In this document: one piece after another, positions 38,901 through 49,000 of the stretch
Position numbering within the stretch: position 1 is the stretch's first letter
Layout: every line of letters begins with the position of its first letter
NCBI GenBank assembly: GCA_000828075.3
Contig: JXCB02000002.1
Location: 1,018,598-1,082,597, forward strand
DNA length: 64,000 nucleotides
Direction: 5' to 3'
From: Tolypothrix campylonemoides VB511288
Lineage (GTDB): Bacteria; Cyanobacteriota; Cyanobacteriia; Cyanobacteriales; Nostocaceae
Translations under genes and position numbers: made by a program
The notes under the pieces: model-generated
Seen by the model: only the letters and a program-made list of their open reading frames with translations
Told to the model about the DNA's origin: nothing
Databases searched by the model: none

Positions 38901-39170
38901 TCCGTTGCCGGTTGTTATGTGCAGTCTGGCAAACTTACCCGCAACTGCAAAGTGCGAGTGCGTCGTAACGGTAAGGTGATCTATGAAGGCGTCCTTGACT
39001 CGCTCAAGCGAATGAAAGAAGACGTCCGCGAAGTTAACTCAGGTTACGAATGCGGTATCGGCATTGACAAATACAATGAATGGGCTGAAGGTGACATCAT
39101 CGAAGGCTTCCAGATGGTGACCAAGCGCCGTACTCTCTCATCTACTAGACAGGGAGCTAATGAAAGGTGA
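35979..39170 (+). CDS. infB: Translation initiation factor IF-2
   Basis: The protein has 1063 residues. The N-terminal IF2N helix ([24 protein letters not shown]) is followed by a long Pro/Ala/Lys-rich low-complexity linker (about 50-460), a second IF2-associated domain, and the GTPase. [14 protein letters not shown] (G1, about 560), [16 protein letters not shown] (G3) and NKVDKPEAQ (G4) are present, with domains II-IV following to the C-terminal initiator-tRNA-binding part. IF-2 brings fMet-tRNA to the 30S subunit. The long linker is typical of cyanobacteria. The stop codon is embedded in a GGTGATA/GGTGACA heptamer array. Confidence 0.97.
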   Translation: MNNGKVRIYELSKELNLDNKELLAICDQLNIAVKSHSSTITESEAERIRTQAEKVAATSVTQQRDNGANSHRLNSPQDGGRNRSAAPSKQQILEIRKPKVLKNPISNASEASVATNIQVASEVNPPSPPKPFATPVSPMKPTAPIRPVPRNQSETTPQPAVTDGDKDKAPSTNQPVEKVAAEKPEKVAVPKPKAERPPKPQLSAPPTRPAAVDDTNPPADDPQPTVSEKPVLKRDRDQPKPQKVVNKPTTGEAQTAPSAKPEKPVRSSPSPARSEPRGNRPSAPAIVGDSQRPARPVVRSGEQAAVAAASPIATPPKPMRVISPTKPQIGQEEEDDDAVAATPTEEVLELKRPTPPRQIKGKKWQEEEIDEIKESAKAKVAAKGKRLKPIVDEFEDEDLLEEEGLDIPATIQVSLSVARPPKPKAAKPAQPVAATAVAPVAKGKKPASSREQNQNRRRETEQKQERPEILEVTGPMTVQELSEALAVADTEIVKILFMKGMAVSITQNLDIPTITLVANELEIPVETVEREAEARKVTEMIDVGDLEYLHRRPPVVTIMGHVDHGKTTLLDSIRKTKVASGEAGGITQHIGAYHVDVEHDGKVQQVVFLDTPGHEAFTAMRARGARVTDIAILVVAADDGVRPQTVEAISHAKAAEVPIVVAINKVDKPEAQPDRVKQELTEYALVPEEWGGDTIMVPVSAIKGENLDTLLEMILLVAEIEELSANPDRLAKGTVIEAHLDKAKGPVATLLIQNGSLHVGDLLVAGSAFGKVRAMVDDRGKRVDAATPSFAVEVLGLSDVPAAGDEFEVFSNEKQARSIAADRAEKQRQSRLMQGRITLTSISAQAQEGELKELNLILKGDVQGSVEAIVGSLRQIPQNEVQIRLLMATAGEITQTDIDLAAASGAVIVGFNTTYASGARQAADEAGVDVREYNIIYKLIEDIQGALEGLLEPELAEEHLGQAEVRAVFPVGRGSVAGCYVQSGKLTRNCKVRVRRNGKVIYEGVLDSLKRMKEDVREVNSGYECGIGIDKYNEWAEGDIIEGFQMVTKRRTLSSTRQGANER

Positions 39171-39207
39171 TAGGTGACAGGTGATAGGTGACAGGTGACA
39201 GGTGATA
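39166..39207 (+). repeat. Six GGTGA(T/C)A heptamers starting at the infB stop codon
   Basis: Units GGTGATA and GGTGACA alternate imperfectly for six copies. The infB stop codon (39168-39170) is part of the first unit. The rest of the spacer to the next gene (39208-39703) is AT-rich with no further gene. Confidence 0.9.
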
Positions 39208-39703
39208 GATAAGTTTTACTTCCCTGCACTCTGTCCCCCTCCTTATACCCTGTACCCTTTCGTGTTGGCGCTACCGTGTGTAAATATTTGCTATTGCCTT
39301 AGTTGGTTTAAAAAAAATTTGATTAATAAACAAACAGTAAAAAATTCTTTGTTTAGGTAATAAAAATTAAAAATGTCTGCTGCTCATATGGCAGGAGTAT
39401 CAAGATCTCAAGTGTGGTGAGTATCAACAAGCTTAATCATGACTCATAAGTCTTATTTAGTTGATTTCCTAAAAGCTAGGTTTAGACTAGTTTTTAGCTA
39501 ATTTAAGCTTTTTTGCTACTATTTATCTATGATATATGTGAGATTTCCGTGACTAGGCGCAAGTTTTAGTAATTAATGAGACAGAATTTGCTGCCATAAA
39601 AGTATTACTCTGGAAAAATGAGCAGGATTTTATGCTCTAAGAGGAGTAGCTTCTTTAAAGTTTGTTTTATATATTGACATTTGAAACTGAGGAAGAAAAA
39701 ACT

Positions 39704-39901
39704 ATGGCTGGAATTAAAGCTTCTAGCGGTACCCCATTTACTGGTAATACTGAAAATTGGAATAGCTTAAAGTGCGCGATCGCAGCTACTTCCGGTTTCC
39801 AGCGCTGGCTATTAGAACGCGATGCTCAATTTCAAAAGCTTCGCCTTGAGGAACAGGTACAGGGGTATTTGCGCGAAACATTAGAAACATTAGCATACTA
39901 G
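39704..39901 (+). CDS. Small conserved-looking cyanobacterial protein
   Basis: The protein has 65 residues from the ATG at 39704 (MAGIKASSGTPFTGN), preceded by an AGGAAG box. The in-frame upstream start at 39662 is less plausible. The C-terminal two thirds is a helical, charged segment (SGFQRWLLERDAQFQKLRLEEQVQGYLRETLETLAY). I do not recognise its function. The codon use and the good ribosome binding site suggest a real gene. It has no operon partner. Confidence 0.65.
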   Translation: MAGIKASSGTPFTGNTENWNSLKCAIAATSGFQRWLLERDAQFQKLRLEEQVQGYLRETLETLAY

Positions 39902-40040
39902 TACAGCACGGCGGAAATAAAGCTACCATTCCAAATCAATGAAAAGTTTAGATCATAAGCTTTTTGACTTTTGACTTCCGCGCAGCGGTGCTAGTTATTA
40001 TTCAGGACAAAAGACAAATAACTTAAGTAAAGTTAATAAC

Positions 40041-40577
40041 CTAAAAACCAAGCAAATCTCGTAAATTCCCTTGTAAGCGAGCCAGTTGACGATAGGCACT
40101 TTCCAACCGTTCTCCGTCAACTTCAACGGCTGTTGTAGGGTAATTTTGCATAATTTCTACCAGTGTCATCTGCTTATCAACGTTAGCAGAAAGTACCAAC
40201 GCCGAGCGTAAAGCTTGTCGGTTTGCTTTCTGGGAAGGTGTGTGAATCACTTGACTAAGTTGGTCTAGAATAACGTTACCAACTGGGCTATTGAGTAGCC
40301 TGTCTAAAATCACAGGGTCTACCTTTACTGGTTGCGACAAATACTTGCGAATCAGTTTAGGATCTTGCCGTGCTAAAGCTAAATTGATTTGCAACGACCT
40401 TGAGAGTTTGCCAGTTTCGGCAAAAGTAGATAATTCCTCTACAGAAAGTGATTCGCGAAAGATGCGGTATTTAAGTACCACTCGTTCAGCCGCTTTGACA
40501 GGAACACTAGAGAGTAGAAGACAGATACTAATGACTAAAAATAACGCGCGACGTAGTGGCAACAATCGATAGCGCAT
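40041..40577 (-). CDS. DUF1400-domain secreted protein
   Basis: About 178 residues from the ATG at 40577 (MRYRLLPLRRALFLVISICLLLSSVPVKAAE), which gives a clean signal peptide; the longer frame up to 40694 would run through a hairpin and is rejected. The mature part matches the DUF1400 helical domain (VVLKYRIFRESLSVEELSTFAETG...LLNSPVGNVILDQLSQVIHTP). In cyanobacteria this domain usually precedes an alpha/beta hydrolase; here it stands alone, with no GxSxG motif. It is probably periplasmic; the function is unknown. Confidence 0.8.
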   Translation of the reverse strand: MRYRLLPLRRALFLVISICLLLSSVPVKAAERVVLKYRIFRESLSVEELSTFAETGKLSRSLQINLALARQDPKLIRKYLSQPVKVDPVILDRLLNSPVGNVILDQLSQVIHTPSQKANRQALRSALVLSANVDKQMTLVEIMQNYPTTAVEVDGERLESAYRQLARLQGNLRDLLGF

Positions 40578-40654
40578 TACGTTAACTTTGGTGATAGTTC
40601 TCTTTTCTTTAGACGATATTCCACTGCAATAAGTTGCAGCTTTATATAACTTCC

Positions 40655-40687
40655 ACAAACCCAGTTTCTTAAAGAAACTGGGTTTGT
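40655..40687 (+). terminator. Long hairpin with T-run, dispersed type
   Basis: ACAAACCCAGTTTC and its complement form a 14-bp stem, followed by TTTTT on the + strand. It looks like an intrinsic terminator, yet no + strand gene ends close by; it lies upstream of the minus-strand DUF1400 gene. The arms resemble the hairpin at 7136-7168. The rest of 40578-40986 is AT-rich, with no gene. Confidence 0.6.
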
Positions 40688-40986
40688 TTTTCAATTGTGT
40701 ACGGATGAGAGGTGTTGAGTTTAGAAGAAAGGGTTGAGGGTACAGGATATTAAGTTAGGGAAGCATCAAATATCCCTATCCTGCCATTCGCCTACACGCT
40801 ACATCCTCAAACTCATGTTGATATGCAAACTAAATGTAAACGAGTGTAACAAATTATATTTTTTACATAGGGAACTCAGCTGCCAAAGTGCTGGTCTTCG
40901 GCTATAGTTTGCATGAGTTTTACAGCAACGCCTGCTGTTATTGACACCTTATTCAACTAACACTATTTCAGCACATCATTGATAAG

Positions 40987-42669
40987 ATGACACATCAGGG
41001 ATTTGATACTCCACAAAAGAAAAATTTTCGTATTCAAATGAATAAACACCTTATGATGCCAGCAAGACTAACCGCTTTGTTAGTGGTTTCTGGTGGGTTT
41101 CTGCTATCAGGTTCTGAAGTCAATGCTGGTGCTATCCACACCAAAGAGATTGCCCAAACTGTTACGCCGCAAGCTCCCGCAACTGCAAGCGTTATTTACG
41201 TCAATCCACAAACAGGTACAGACAGTGCTGGTGCTGGAAACGCGGAAGTAACGCCATACAAAACCATTACTTATGCTCTCAATCAGGCTCAACCTGGTAC
41301 GGTTGTCCAACTGGCTCCTGGTACTTATAACCAAGAAAGTGGAGAAACCTTCCCACTTTATATTAAACAAGGTGTGACGCTACGGGGTGATGAATCGACC
41401 AAAGGTCAGGCAGTATTGATTACAGGTAGCGGCGTTTACATTAGTCCCACCTTTGCCCGGCAAAATATGACTATTCGTGCCGATAACGATACCATTATCA
41501 CAGGGATAACAGTCACCAACCCAGAAAACCGTGGTACTGGTATATGGGTAGAATCAACTAATCCCACAATTACAAATAGTACGTTTACTAACAGTATACG
41601 AGAAGGTATTTTTGTCACCGGTAAAGGTAATCCTAAAATTGAAAATAATGTCTTTGTTCAAAACAAAGGTAACGGGATTTCAGTTGCTAAATCTGCCCAA
41701 GGAGAGATTCGGAATAATTTGTTTCAGGATACTGGTTTTGGTCTGGCAATAGGTGGTAGTTCTACACCCCTAGTAGAAGGAAACCAGATCATCGAAAACC
41801 AAGATGGTCTGTTTATCTCCGAATCCGCTAAGCCTGTACTGCGTAAGAATGTGATTCAAAAGAACAAGCGCGATGGCATAGTCGTGATTACTAATGCTTC
41901 ACCTGATCTTGGCACCACTGAAAATCCCGGCGGTAACTTGATCCGCAGTAACACTCGTCATGACGTCAACAACAGCAAGGGTAGTAATACAATTATCGCT
42001 ATTGGTAATGATATTGATCCCAAGCGTATCATTGGTCAAGTCGAATTTGTTGCCGCCACTGTTGAGCCACCAGCAGGCGGTCCAGTCGCCTTCAAGGATC
42101 TGCCTGCAAATTATTGGGCGAAAAGCTACATCGAAGCTCTAGCCTCTAAGAATATTATTGCTGGATTTCCCGATGGGACTTTTAAACCCAATGAACCTGT
42201 TACCCGTGCGCAATTTGCCGCTATTGTAACCAAAGCTTTTGCACCCACTGGCAAACGCGAAGTCATTAACTTCGGCGATGTCAGCCGCAATTTCTGGGCT
42301 TTCCAAGTGATTCAATCTGCCTACCAAGGCGGCTTTGTTTCTGGATATCCTGACCGTACCTTTAAACCACAGCAACAAATTCCGCGAGTGCAGGTACTCG
42401 TCTCATTAGCAAACGGTTTGGGTTTATCTGCGAATACTCAGAATGTCCTTTCCGTATACAGTGATGCTTCTCAAATTCCTAACTATGCTACCAATTCAGT
42501 AGCAGCAGCCACTACACGGCAACTCGTGGTAAATTATCCCGCAGTCGGGCAATTAAATCCTAATCGTCAGGCAACTAGGGCAGAAGTTGCTGCCTTTGTT
42601 TACCAAGCACTGGTTAGTAAAGGGAGCGCTCAAGCCATTCCTTCACCGTATTTGGTAAGAGTGCCGTGA
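40987..42669 (+). CDS. SLH-domain protein with parallel beta-helix (DUF1565)
   Basis: The protein has 560 residues. The signal sequence lies either after the first ATG or, more typically, after the ATG at 41038 (MNKHLMMPARLTALLVVSGGFLLSG). Residues about 75-330 form a right-handed beta-helix (IYVNPQTGTDSAGAGN...PYKTITYALNQAQPGTVVQLAPGTY, then NxxxxNxG repeats), a DUF1565/pectate-lyase-like fold. The C-terminal part has S-layer homology repeats (FKDLPANYWAKSYIEALASKNIIAGFPDGTFKPNEPVTRAQFA, then two weaker ones). SLH domains anchor proteins to the cell wall, so this is a periplasmic or surface protein, perhaps carbohydrate-binding. Confidence 0.87.
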   Translation: MTHQGFDTPQKKNFRIQMNKHLMMPARLTALLVVSGGFLLSGSEVNAGAIHTKEIAQTVTPQAPATASVIYVNPQTGTDSAGAGNAEVTPYKTITYALNQAQPGTVVQLAPGTYNQESGETFPLYIKQGVTLRGDESTKGQAVLITGSGVYISPTFARQNMTIRADNDTIITGITVTNPENRGTGIWVESTNPTITNSTFTNSIREGIFVTGKGNPKIENNVFVQNKGNGISVAKSAQGEIRNNLFQDTGFGLAIGGSSTPLVEGNQIIENQDGLFISESAKPVLRKNVIQKNKRDGIVVITNASPDLGTTENPGGNLIRSNTRHDVNNSKGSNTIIAIGNDIDPKRIIGQVEFVAATVEPPAGGPVAFKDLPANYWAKSYIEALASKNIIAGFPDGTFKPNEPVTRAQFAAIVTKAFAPTGKREVINFGDVSRNFWAFQVIQSAYQGGFVSGYPDRTFKPQQQIPRVQVLVSLANGLGLSANTQNVLSVYSDASQIPNYATNSVAAATTRQLVVNYPAVGQLNPNRQATRAEVAAFVYQALVSKGSAQAIPSPYLVRVP

Positions 42670-42671
42670 AG

Positions 42672-42765
42672 GGATTGGCGATTGGGGATTGGCGATTGGG
42701 GATTGGCGATTATTCCCAAGTCCCGAGTCCCTAATCCCCAGTCCCAAGTCCCGAGTCCCTAAAAG
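42672..42765. repeat. GGGATTGGCGATTG tandem units and complementary CCC-rich run
   Basis: Three 14-base units (GGGATTGGCGATTG type) are followed by CCCAAGTCCCGAGTCCCTAATCCCC-like heptamers on the same strand, interrupted by ATTATT. The G-rich and C-rich halves could pair. Confidence 0.8.
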
Positions 42766-43971
42766 TTAAAAGCGCTATGACTGACAGTGAGTCTGGCGCT
42801 TGGTATATTATGATTTTTACTGAAATTGGGGTCTTTAAATTTATAGTTTGACCCCTTTTAAATATTTCAGGGTTATAATCAGGGTCTTTATATAAGCTGA
42901 CCCCGTTTGAACAATATTTAATTTCTCAGTAAATTCGCTGAAGTTTAGATTTCCTAATATTTTTTTTATTTTTTCTATTTTTATATTTCATAAATTAAAT
43001 AAATATTAATTTTAGTGAAGCACCCTAATTTAGGTATGCCTGACGGCACGTTGCGCGATCGCCTTTTGCTGATTTGGCGATTAAGCGTATGGGTGAATAA
43101 AGCGCAACGCCACATAGACTTGGTATCACAACTGTAACGCCCAAAATCCTCCTAAAGAAATAGCAAGAATGTGACAAGAACCACAAGAATAGACAAGACA
43201 ATGAAATGCCAAACCTCTACTTTATTGTGATTAGGTGTAGAAAGGCAAAGTTCCCGCTCCTCGCCTACAAACGTCATTAGCAGCCACAGTTGCTAAAATT
43301 TCTGCCTGAGTGTTGCTCGACCAGCCTTGGTAATGAAAGATAAATACTCCTTTGCGCATCAATCTATGCCAACTGCTTTGGCTTGTGCTGATTCTCTCCT
43401 TAAGGAGGTTGTACTCACAGCTAATCCTTTGTGTGCTTCCAGCAACCTCCTCCTAAGACCATCAAATGATCAACGGTTGAGACACACCGTTGATCATACT
43501 TGAGAGTACATAGCAAGCAAGGAAAACTCCTAGGGATGAGCCGTGTCTTTTTCATCGCACATAACACGACGAGCAACAAGACACAATGAGTACTGCTTAA
43601 AGCGCTGTTTAACAATAGACCTTTTGCACGAATAATGTGAAGATGGAAACAACTAGGTCAAAATACGTGTTGTTAGCCAACAGATCAACAGTTTGAAGAT
43701 TTTTTACATCCTGGCATAGCGCTATCGTAATCGGAGAAAATCATTTGGCTGGCGATGCAATTTGATTGCTGGTTTACTTAACGTAAGGGATTCCTCTTTT
43801 CTTGATTTCTGCAATTTTGTGTACTAGTACACAATTATGGGAAGGCTATAGCAATTAAAGAACTGGGTATGACCAAATCTCGCCGTTATTTGTCGCTACC
43901 TATGAAAGAATGAATAATTTAGCTATTGACAAATCAAATTGAAAATACCCCCCTTATTTGTGAGGAATTCA
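42766..43971. other. Long intergenic region with several inverted repeats
   Basis: No gene is supported over ~1.2 kb. Visible structures are: two GGGTC...GACCC inverted units (42828-42855 and 42881-42904); an AGGAGGTTG...CAACCTCCT pair (43403-43411 and 43444-43452); and GATCAACGGT...ACCGTTGATC (about 43467-43494). The minus-strand frame at 43421-43615 spans the last structures and looks like debris, possibly of an old insertion sequence. The GUN4 gene's ribosome binding site is at the right end. Confidence 0.5.
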
Positions 43972-44571
43972 ATGTCTAATGAAGTGCATGAATCAGAAGT
44001 CACGACTCGTTTAAGTGCGATTGAGGTGCAGCTAAAACAATTCAATCAGCTCTTATCAAATCTGAGCGATCGCATTGCCAAATCAGAAGAGAGTTTCCTA
44101 CTGGTTGCTGATATCCACAAATACAAAAAGCTGCAGGAGTTGTTAGCAGCAGGAAACCTACGAGAAGCAGACTGGGAAACGATTCGGGTCATCCAAGCAA
44201 TCACAAAAGAGCCGGACTTGGCAGCCATCACTCCGGATGATATGAGAGAGTTTCCCTGCGAAGAACTACGGGTGATAGACAGCTTGTGGACAAAATATAG
44301 CCAAGGTCGCTTTGGTTTCAGTGTGCAAATAAAGACATATCAAAGTGTTGGGGGTTCGTTCGATACCACCATTAATCAAGATAATACAGTAATTGAGAAA
44401 TTCGGCGAGGTTGTAGGCTGGCGCGTGGACGGCAAATGGCTAAAGTGTGATGACCTAGATTACACATTGGCTGCACCGGTTGGCTGTCATCCTTCACGGT
44501 GGTGGAATTCTCCGTTTGGTTCAAAAATGACGAATTATTTCTTCAATCGCCTGCTTGTATGTAGTCTTTAA
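43972..44571 (+). CDS. GUN4-domain protein
   Basis: The protein has 199 residues from the ATG at 43972, after GTGAGGAATTCA; an earlier frame-mate at 43939 has no ribosome binding site. The N-terminal coiled coil (about 5-40) is followed by a GUN4 domain: YKKLQELLAAGNLREADWETIRVI, FPCEELRVIDSLWTKYSQGRFGFSVQ, and VGWRVDGKWLKCDDLDY. GUN4 proper activates Mg-chelatase by binding protoporphyrins. Cyanobacteria also carry several GUN4-domain paralogues with other partners, and this coiled-coil form is probably one of those. It ends 142 bases before the efflux operon on the same strand. Confidence 0.85.
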   Translation: MSNEVHESEVTTRLSAIEVQLKQFNQLLSNLSDRIAKSEESFLLVADIHKYKKLQELLAAGNLREADWETIRVIQAITKEPDLAAITPDDMREFPCEELRVIDSLWTKYSQGRFGFSVQIKTYQSVGGSFDTTINQDNTVIEKFGEVVGWRVDGKWLKCDDLDYTLAAPVGCHPSRWWNSPFGSKMTNYFFNRLLVCSL

Positions 44572-44713
44572 ACGAAACGAAACCTTTTTACCATCCAAGC
44601 AATTGGGCAACCAAAGTTCTCAAGAGCAAAACTTAGCATTCAAAATTCATAAAACTTGCAAGAAGTATTCATTTTTGCCTTCACCTCACTTAAAATCCTT
44701 TGAGGTTAAAAAT

Positions 44714-45946
44714 ATGTTTAAAAAAGCCGATGTCTTACTCGCAAGTAAATTATTATTTCCAGCCGTTTTAGCTTCTTTTTTCACCAGCGCCTGCGGTAAA
44801 AGCAAACCCTCTGTCGCAGCCAGCGAACCGCCACCAACTTCAGTCAAGTTGCAGTTATTAAAGTCTACTAAAGTGCAAGACGTGTCAGAGTTCGTGGGTA
44901 GGCTAGAAGCTCAGCAGAGAGTCTCACTGCAACCAGAAATCCAAGGTCGGATAGAGTCGATCCCCGTCTCCTCAGGAGATCGAGTGCAGCAAGGAACGCC
45001 GATTGTGCTGCTGCGTCCTGATCGCACTGGTCCGGAATTGAATAGCGCCATTGCCAGAGTGAACTCAGCCAAATCTGCTTATGGAACGGCACAAGCGCAA
45101 GTCAAAGCACAAGAAGCACAACGACTGAGGGATGTGGCAAACGTAGAACTGCAAAAACTTCAGTTCCAAAGAGCGCAGCAACTGGTGTCTGCTGGGGCAC
45201 AGGCAAAACAGCAGTTAGACATTGCCCAAAGAGACCTAAACACGGCGATCGCCACCCTCCGCGCTACTGAGGAACAGGTACAAGCTGCCAAAGCCAGCTT
45301 AAATCAAGCACAAGCTAACGTCCGACAAGCTGAGGCAGATACAGCGAGTGCTCGCGTGTCTTTCCAGTTTAAACAGGTGCTGGCACCGATTACTGGAGAA
45401 GTGGGTGATTTTCCCGTTAAGGTCGGAGACTACGTTAACACTGGTCAAACCCTAACGACTATCACTCAAAATGATAATCTTTACCTGCGAATCTCAATTC
45501 CCAACAACTACCTTTCACAACTGCGACGCGGGCTACCAGTGGAGTTGATTGATCCCAATACCAAAAAACGCTTGGTCAGCGGCAGTATTAACTTTATCTC
45601 CCCAGAGGTAGACACAGGTGCCCAAGCTGTCTTAACCAAAGCTCGTTTTTCCAACAACGGCGGCAACTTACGCGAGGGGCAGTTTGTTCGCGCACGAGTC
45701 ATTTGGAACGAACGTGCAGGTGTTTTGCTTCCCACAGTTGCTGTATCTCCTCTCGGGGCGCAGAACTTTGTCTTTGTAGCTCAGAAAACAGGGTCAAAAA
45801 TGACTGTGCGGCGGGTGCCAGTCAAGCTGGGACGCATTCAAGGTCAAAGCTACCAGGTACTTGATGGAGTCAAGAGCGGCGATCAAATTGCGGTGACGCG
45901 AATTCTGACCCTCAAGGATGGTTCTCCTATTCAGCCTGAGTCTTAA
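44714..45946 (+). CDS. RND efflux periplasmic adaptor (membrane fusion protein)
   Basis: About 410 residues from the ATG at 44714, which gives a lipoprotein signal (SKLLFPAVLASFFTSAC); a longer in-frame start overlapping the GUN4 gene is unlikely. The HlyD/AcrA layout is clear: a barrel/lipoyl half (EFVGRLEAQQRVSLQPEIQGRIESI), a long coiled-coil hairpin (about 105-215, alanine/glutamine-rich), the second lipoyl half (VLAPITGEVGDFPVKVGDYVNTGQTLTTI) and a beta-barrel domain. It bridges the inner-membrane RND pump and an outer-membrane channel. The RND gene follows 84 bases later. No TolC-type gene is in the window. Confidence 0.92.
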   Translation: MFKKADVLLASKLLFPAVLASFFTSACGKSKPSVAASEPPPTSVKLQLLKSTKVQDVSEFVGRLEAQQRVSLQPEIQGRIESIPVSSGDRVQQGTPIVLLRPDRTGPELNSAIARVNSAKSAYGTAQAQVKAQEAQRLRDVANVELQKLQFQRAQQLVSAGAQAKQQLDIAQRDLNTAIATLRATEEQVQAAKASLNQAQANVRQAEADTASARVSFQFKQVLAPITGEVGDFPVKVGDYVNTGQTLTTITQNDNLYLRISIPNNYLSQLRRGLPVELIDPNTKKRLVSGSINFISPEVDTGAQAVLTKARFSNNGGNLREGQFVRARVIWNERAGVLLPTVAVSPLGAQNFVFVAQKTGSKMTVRRVPVKLGRIQGQSYQVLDGVKSGDQIAVTRILTLKDGSPIQPES

Positions 45947-46030
45947 GTCAGCACAATTGGGTCTCTATTGAGCTTAATCATCAATAGCTATTGATCGCAC
46001 TCTCAACTTGCTCCCTATCACTCCTAGGTT

Positions 46031-49000
46031 ATGCTGCTAAGTATTGCGGATATTTTCATTAAGCGACCAGTCTTCACGACAGTTTGTACTGTACTTATTC
46101 TCTTGGTCGGAGGAATCTGCGTTCCCCTTTTGCCCTTGGATAAGCTACCAGAAATGGCTCTCAAGCAGGTGAGTGTCACTGCTAACTATCTCGGTACTGA
46201 TGCCAAAACCGCAGAAGAAAACGTCACCACCGTGCTAGAGCGGGAAATTAACGGCACGGAGCGGGTGGTGTATATGTCCTCGCAGACGACGAATGATGGC
46301 AACACCACCATTAACGTCTCCTTTCCCACAGAGATGGATAGGAATACGGCACAAGTCCTCGTCCAAAATAACGTGGCGATCGCCGAAGCCAGCTTACCTG
46401 AGGAAGTCAACCGCATTGGTGTGATTACCCAGAAGCAGTCTCCAACCATTACTCTCGCCTACGCCTTTTATTCTGATAAAGACCAGAACGGTAACTTCGT
46501 CTACGATAACGTCTTCCTCAGCAACTACGTTGACCGACAAATTTTTGATGAAATCAAACGCATCGAGGGCGTAGGTTCGCTCCGAATTGTGGGGGAACGG
46601 AAATACGCCATGCGTCTCTGGCTTGATCCCGATGCCCTGGCTGCCAGAAATTTGACGGCACAGGACGTTATTAATGCCGTTTCGGAACAGAATATCCAGG
46701 TTGGAGCGGGGAGAATTGGTCAGCAGCCTACCCCAAGCGATCAACAGTATGAAATTGCCCTGCGAGCCAACGGTCGGTTTACCACTCCCGCAGAAGCGGA
46801 AGACATCGTGGTGCAAACAGGCAAAGATGGCACGCTGATCCGGTTAAAAGATGTCGGTCGAGCGGAAGTTGGGGCGGAAAACTATAGCGCTACGACGCTA
46901 TTTGACGGTTCACCAGCAGTTATTTTGTTAGCCTACCAACTGCCCGGCACGAATGCTTGGAATACGGCAAACGCTATCAAAGCAAAAATGGCGGAGTTGC
47001 AACCGAATTTTCCGCCAGGATTAAAGGCGGCGGTCGGCTTAGATAATACTTTGTTCGTCGCAGCTTCTCTCGATGAAGCCTTCAAAACTTTGATGGAAGC
47101 GATCGCCCTCGTATTCCTAGTCATCTTCATCTTTTTACAGGACTGGCGTACGACTATTATTCCCTCGCTTGCGATCCCCGTATCGCTGATTGGAGCGATG
47201 GCATTTGCCTATGTGTTTGGGTTTACCTTAAATCAGTTAACGATATTCGGTATCATCCTGGCAACAGGTCTGGTGGTGGATGATGGGATCGTCGTGGTGG
47301 AGGCGATCGCTGCCAAACTCGAGCAGGGCATGAAACCAATGCAAGCCGCCCTAGATGCGATGGAGGAACTCACCGGGGCAATCATCGCAACATCAGTGGT
47401 ACTGATGGCAGTATTTATCCCCGTGACCTTCTTTCCTGGTACAACCGGGATCGTTTACAAGCAATTCGCGCTGATTATCGCTTTCTCGATTGCCATTTCG
47501 ACCTTCAACGCCCTCAGCTTCTCTCCGAGTATGTCAGCCATCATCATGCGGCGACAGCAGGAAGTCCACGGTCCCTTGGGCTTGTTTTTCCGCTGGTTTA
47601 ATCGGGTGTTTGATTGGCTCAAGGGGGGATACGTCAAGATTGTGGAATTCCTGATCCGGGTTCGCTGGATTGTGATTCCAGTGTTTATTGCGGGTTTAGT
47701 AGCGACAGGTTGGATTTACCAGACAACTCCTCAAGGGTTTATCCCTGAAGAAGACCAAGGCTATTTCTTTGCGATTGTCGAAGCGCCACCAGGTGTATCT
47801 CTCAACTACAGCGTTGATCTCGTGAAGAAGATTTCTGAGGAAGTGGTGCAGCCACTACCTGAAGTTGAGCATGTTGTCGGTAACGCTGGTTTTGGGTTTG
47901 AGGGGAACGCTAGCAACAAGTCGCTGTTTTTCGTCAAGTTGAAAGATTGGGAAGAGCGTCATGGTGGCGAGCATTCAGTGTTTGGCATTCTCCAAAAAAT
48001 TAATAAAGGGTTGCAGGAAAAAATTCCTGGGGCGACGGCGATCGCCGTCAACGCACCACCCGTCGATGGTTTGGGTAGTACAGGTGGCTTCGAGATGTAT
48101 ATCCAAAACAGACAAGCCCTGCCCATGGAAGCGCTGATCGAGAATACCCGAAACGTGATCGCAGCGGCTCAGAAGCGACCGGAACTCGGAGGTGTTTTTA
48201 CCCAATTCACCTTCGATACCCCGATGATGCAAATATCCATCGACCGCAACCAAGCCAAAGCACAGAACATCCAGATCAGTGATATTTTCAGCACCATGCA
48301 GACCTACCTAGGTGCGAGGTATGTCAACCAATACGTGCTTGGTGGACGACTGTATCGGGTTTACGCCCAAGCAGAGGGGACAGTTCGCTCCAATCCTGAA
48401 GACCTCAGTCGCCTGTACGTGCGCTCCCAGGATGGCAATCTCGTCCAACTGAGTTCTGTGGTGCAATTGGAAAGAATGACCTACCCGCCTGTCATCACTC
48501 ACTTCAACGTCTATCCGTCAATCAAAATTCAAGGAGGTCCAGCACCAGGCTACAGTACTGGACAGGCAATTCAAGCAATGGAAGCGGTTGCCAACGAAGT
48601 TTTGCAACCGGGATTTGGCTTCGCTTGGACAGGGACAGCCCTGCAGGAGAAATCTTCTGGCGGTGCTGCACCCATCATTTTTGGCTTAGCCTTTGTCATG
48701 GTCTTCTTGGTGTTAGCGGCGCAGTACGAAAGCTACGTCGATCCCACCATCATCATGATTACCGTACCTCTGGCAATCTTGGGTGCGCTTGGTGCAGTCG
48801 TGTTCCGCGCTAATGTTTTCCAAGCAGGCGGCGTTTGGCCTGTGATTAACAATAATATCTATGCCCAAGTCGCGCTGGTGATGCTCATTGGTTTGGCAAG
48901 TAAAAACGCGATTCTGATCGTGGAATTTGCTAACCAGTTGGTAGAGTTAGGGATGAATATCACTAAGGCTGCAATCCGCGCTTCAGAGGAACGCTTGCGA

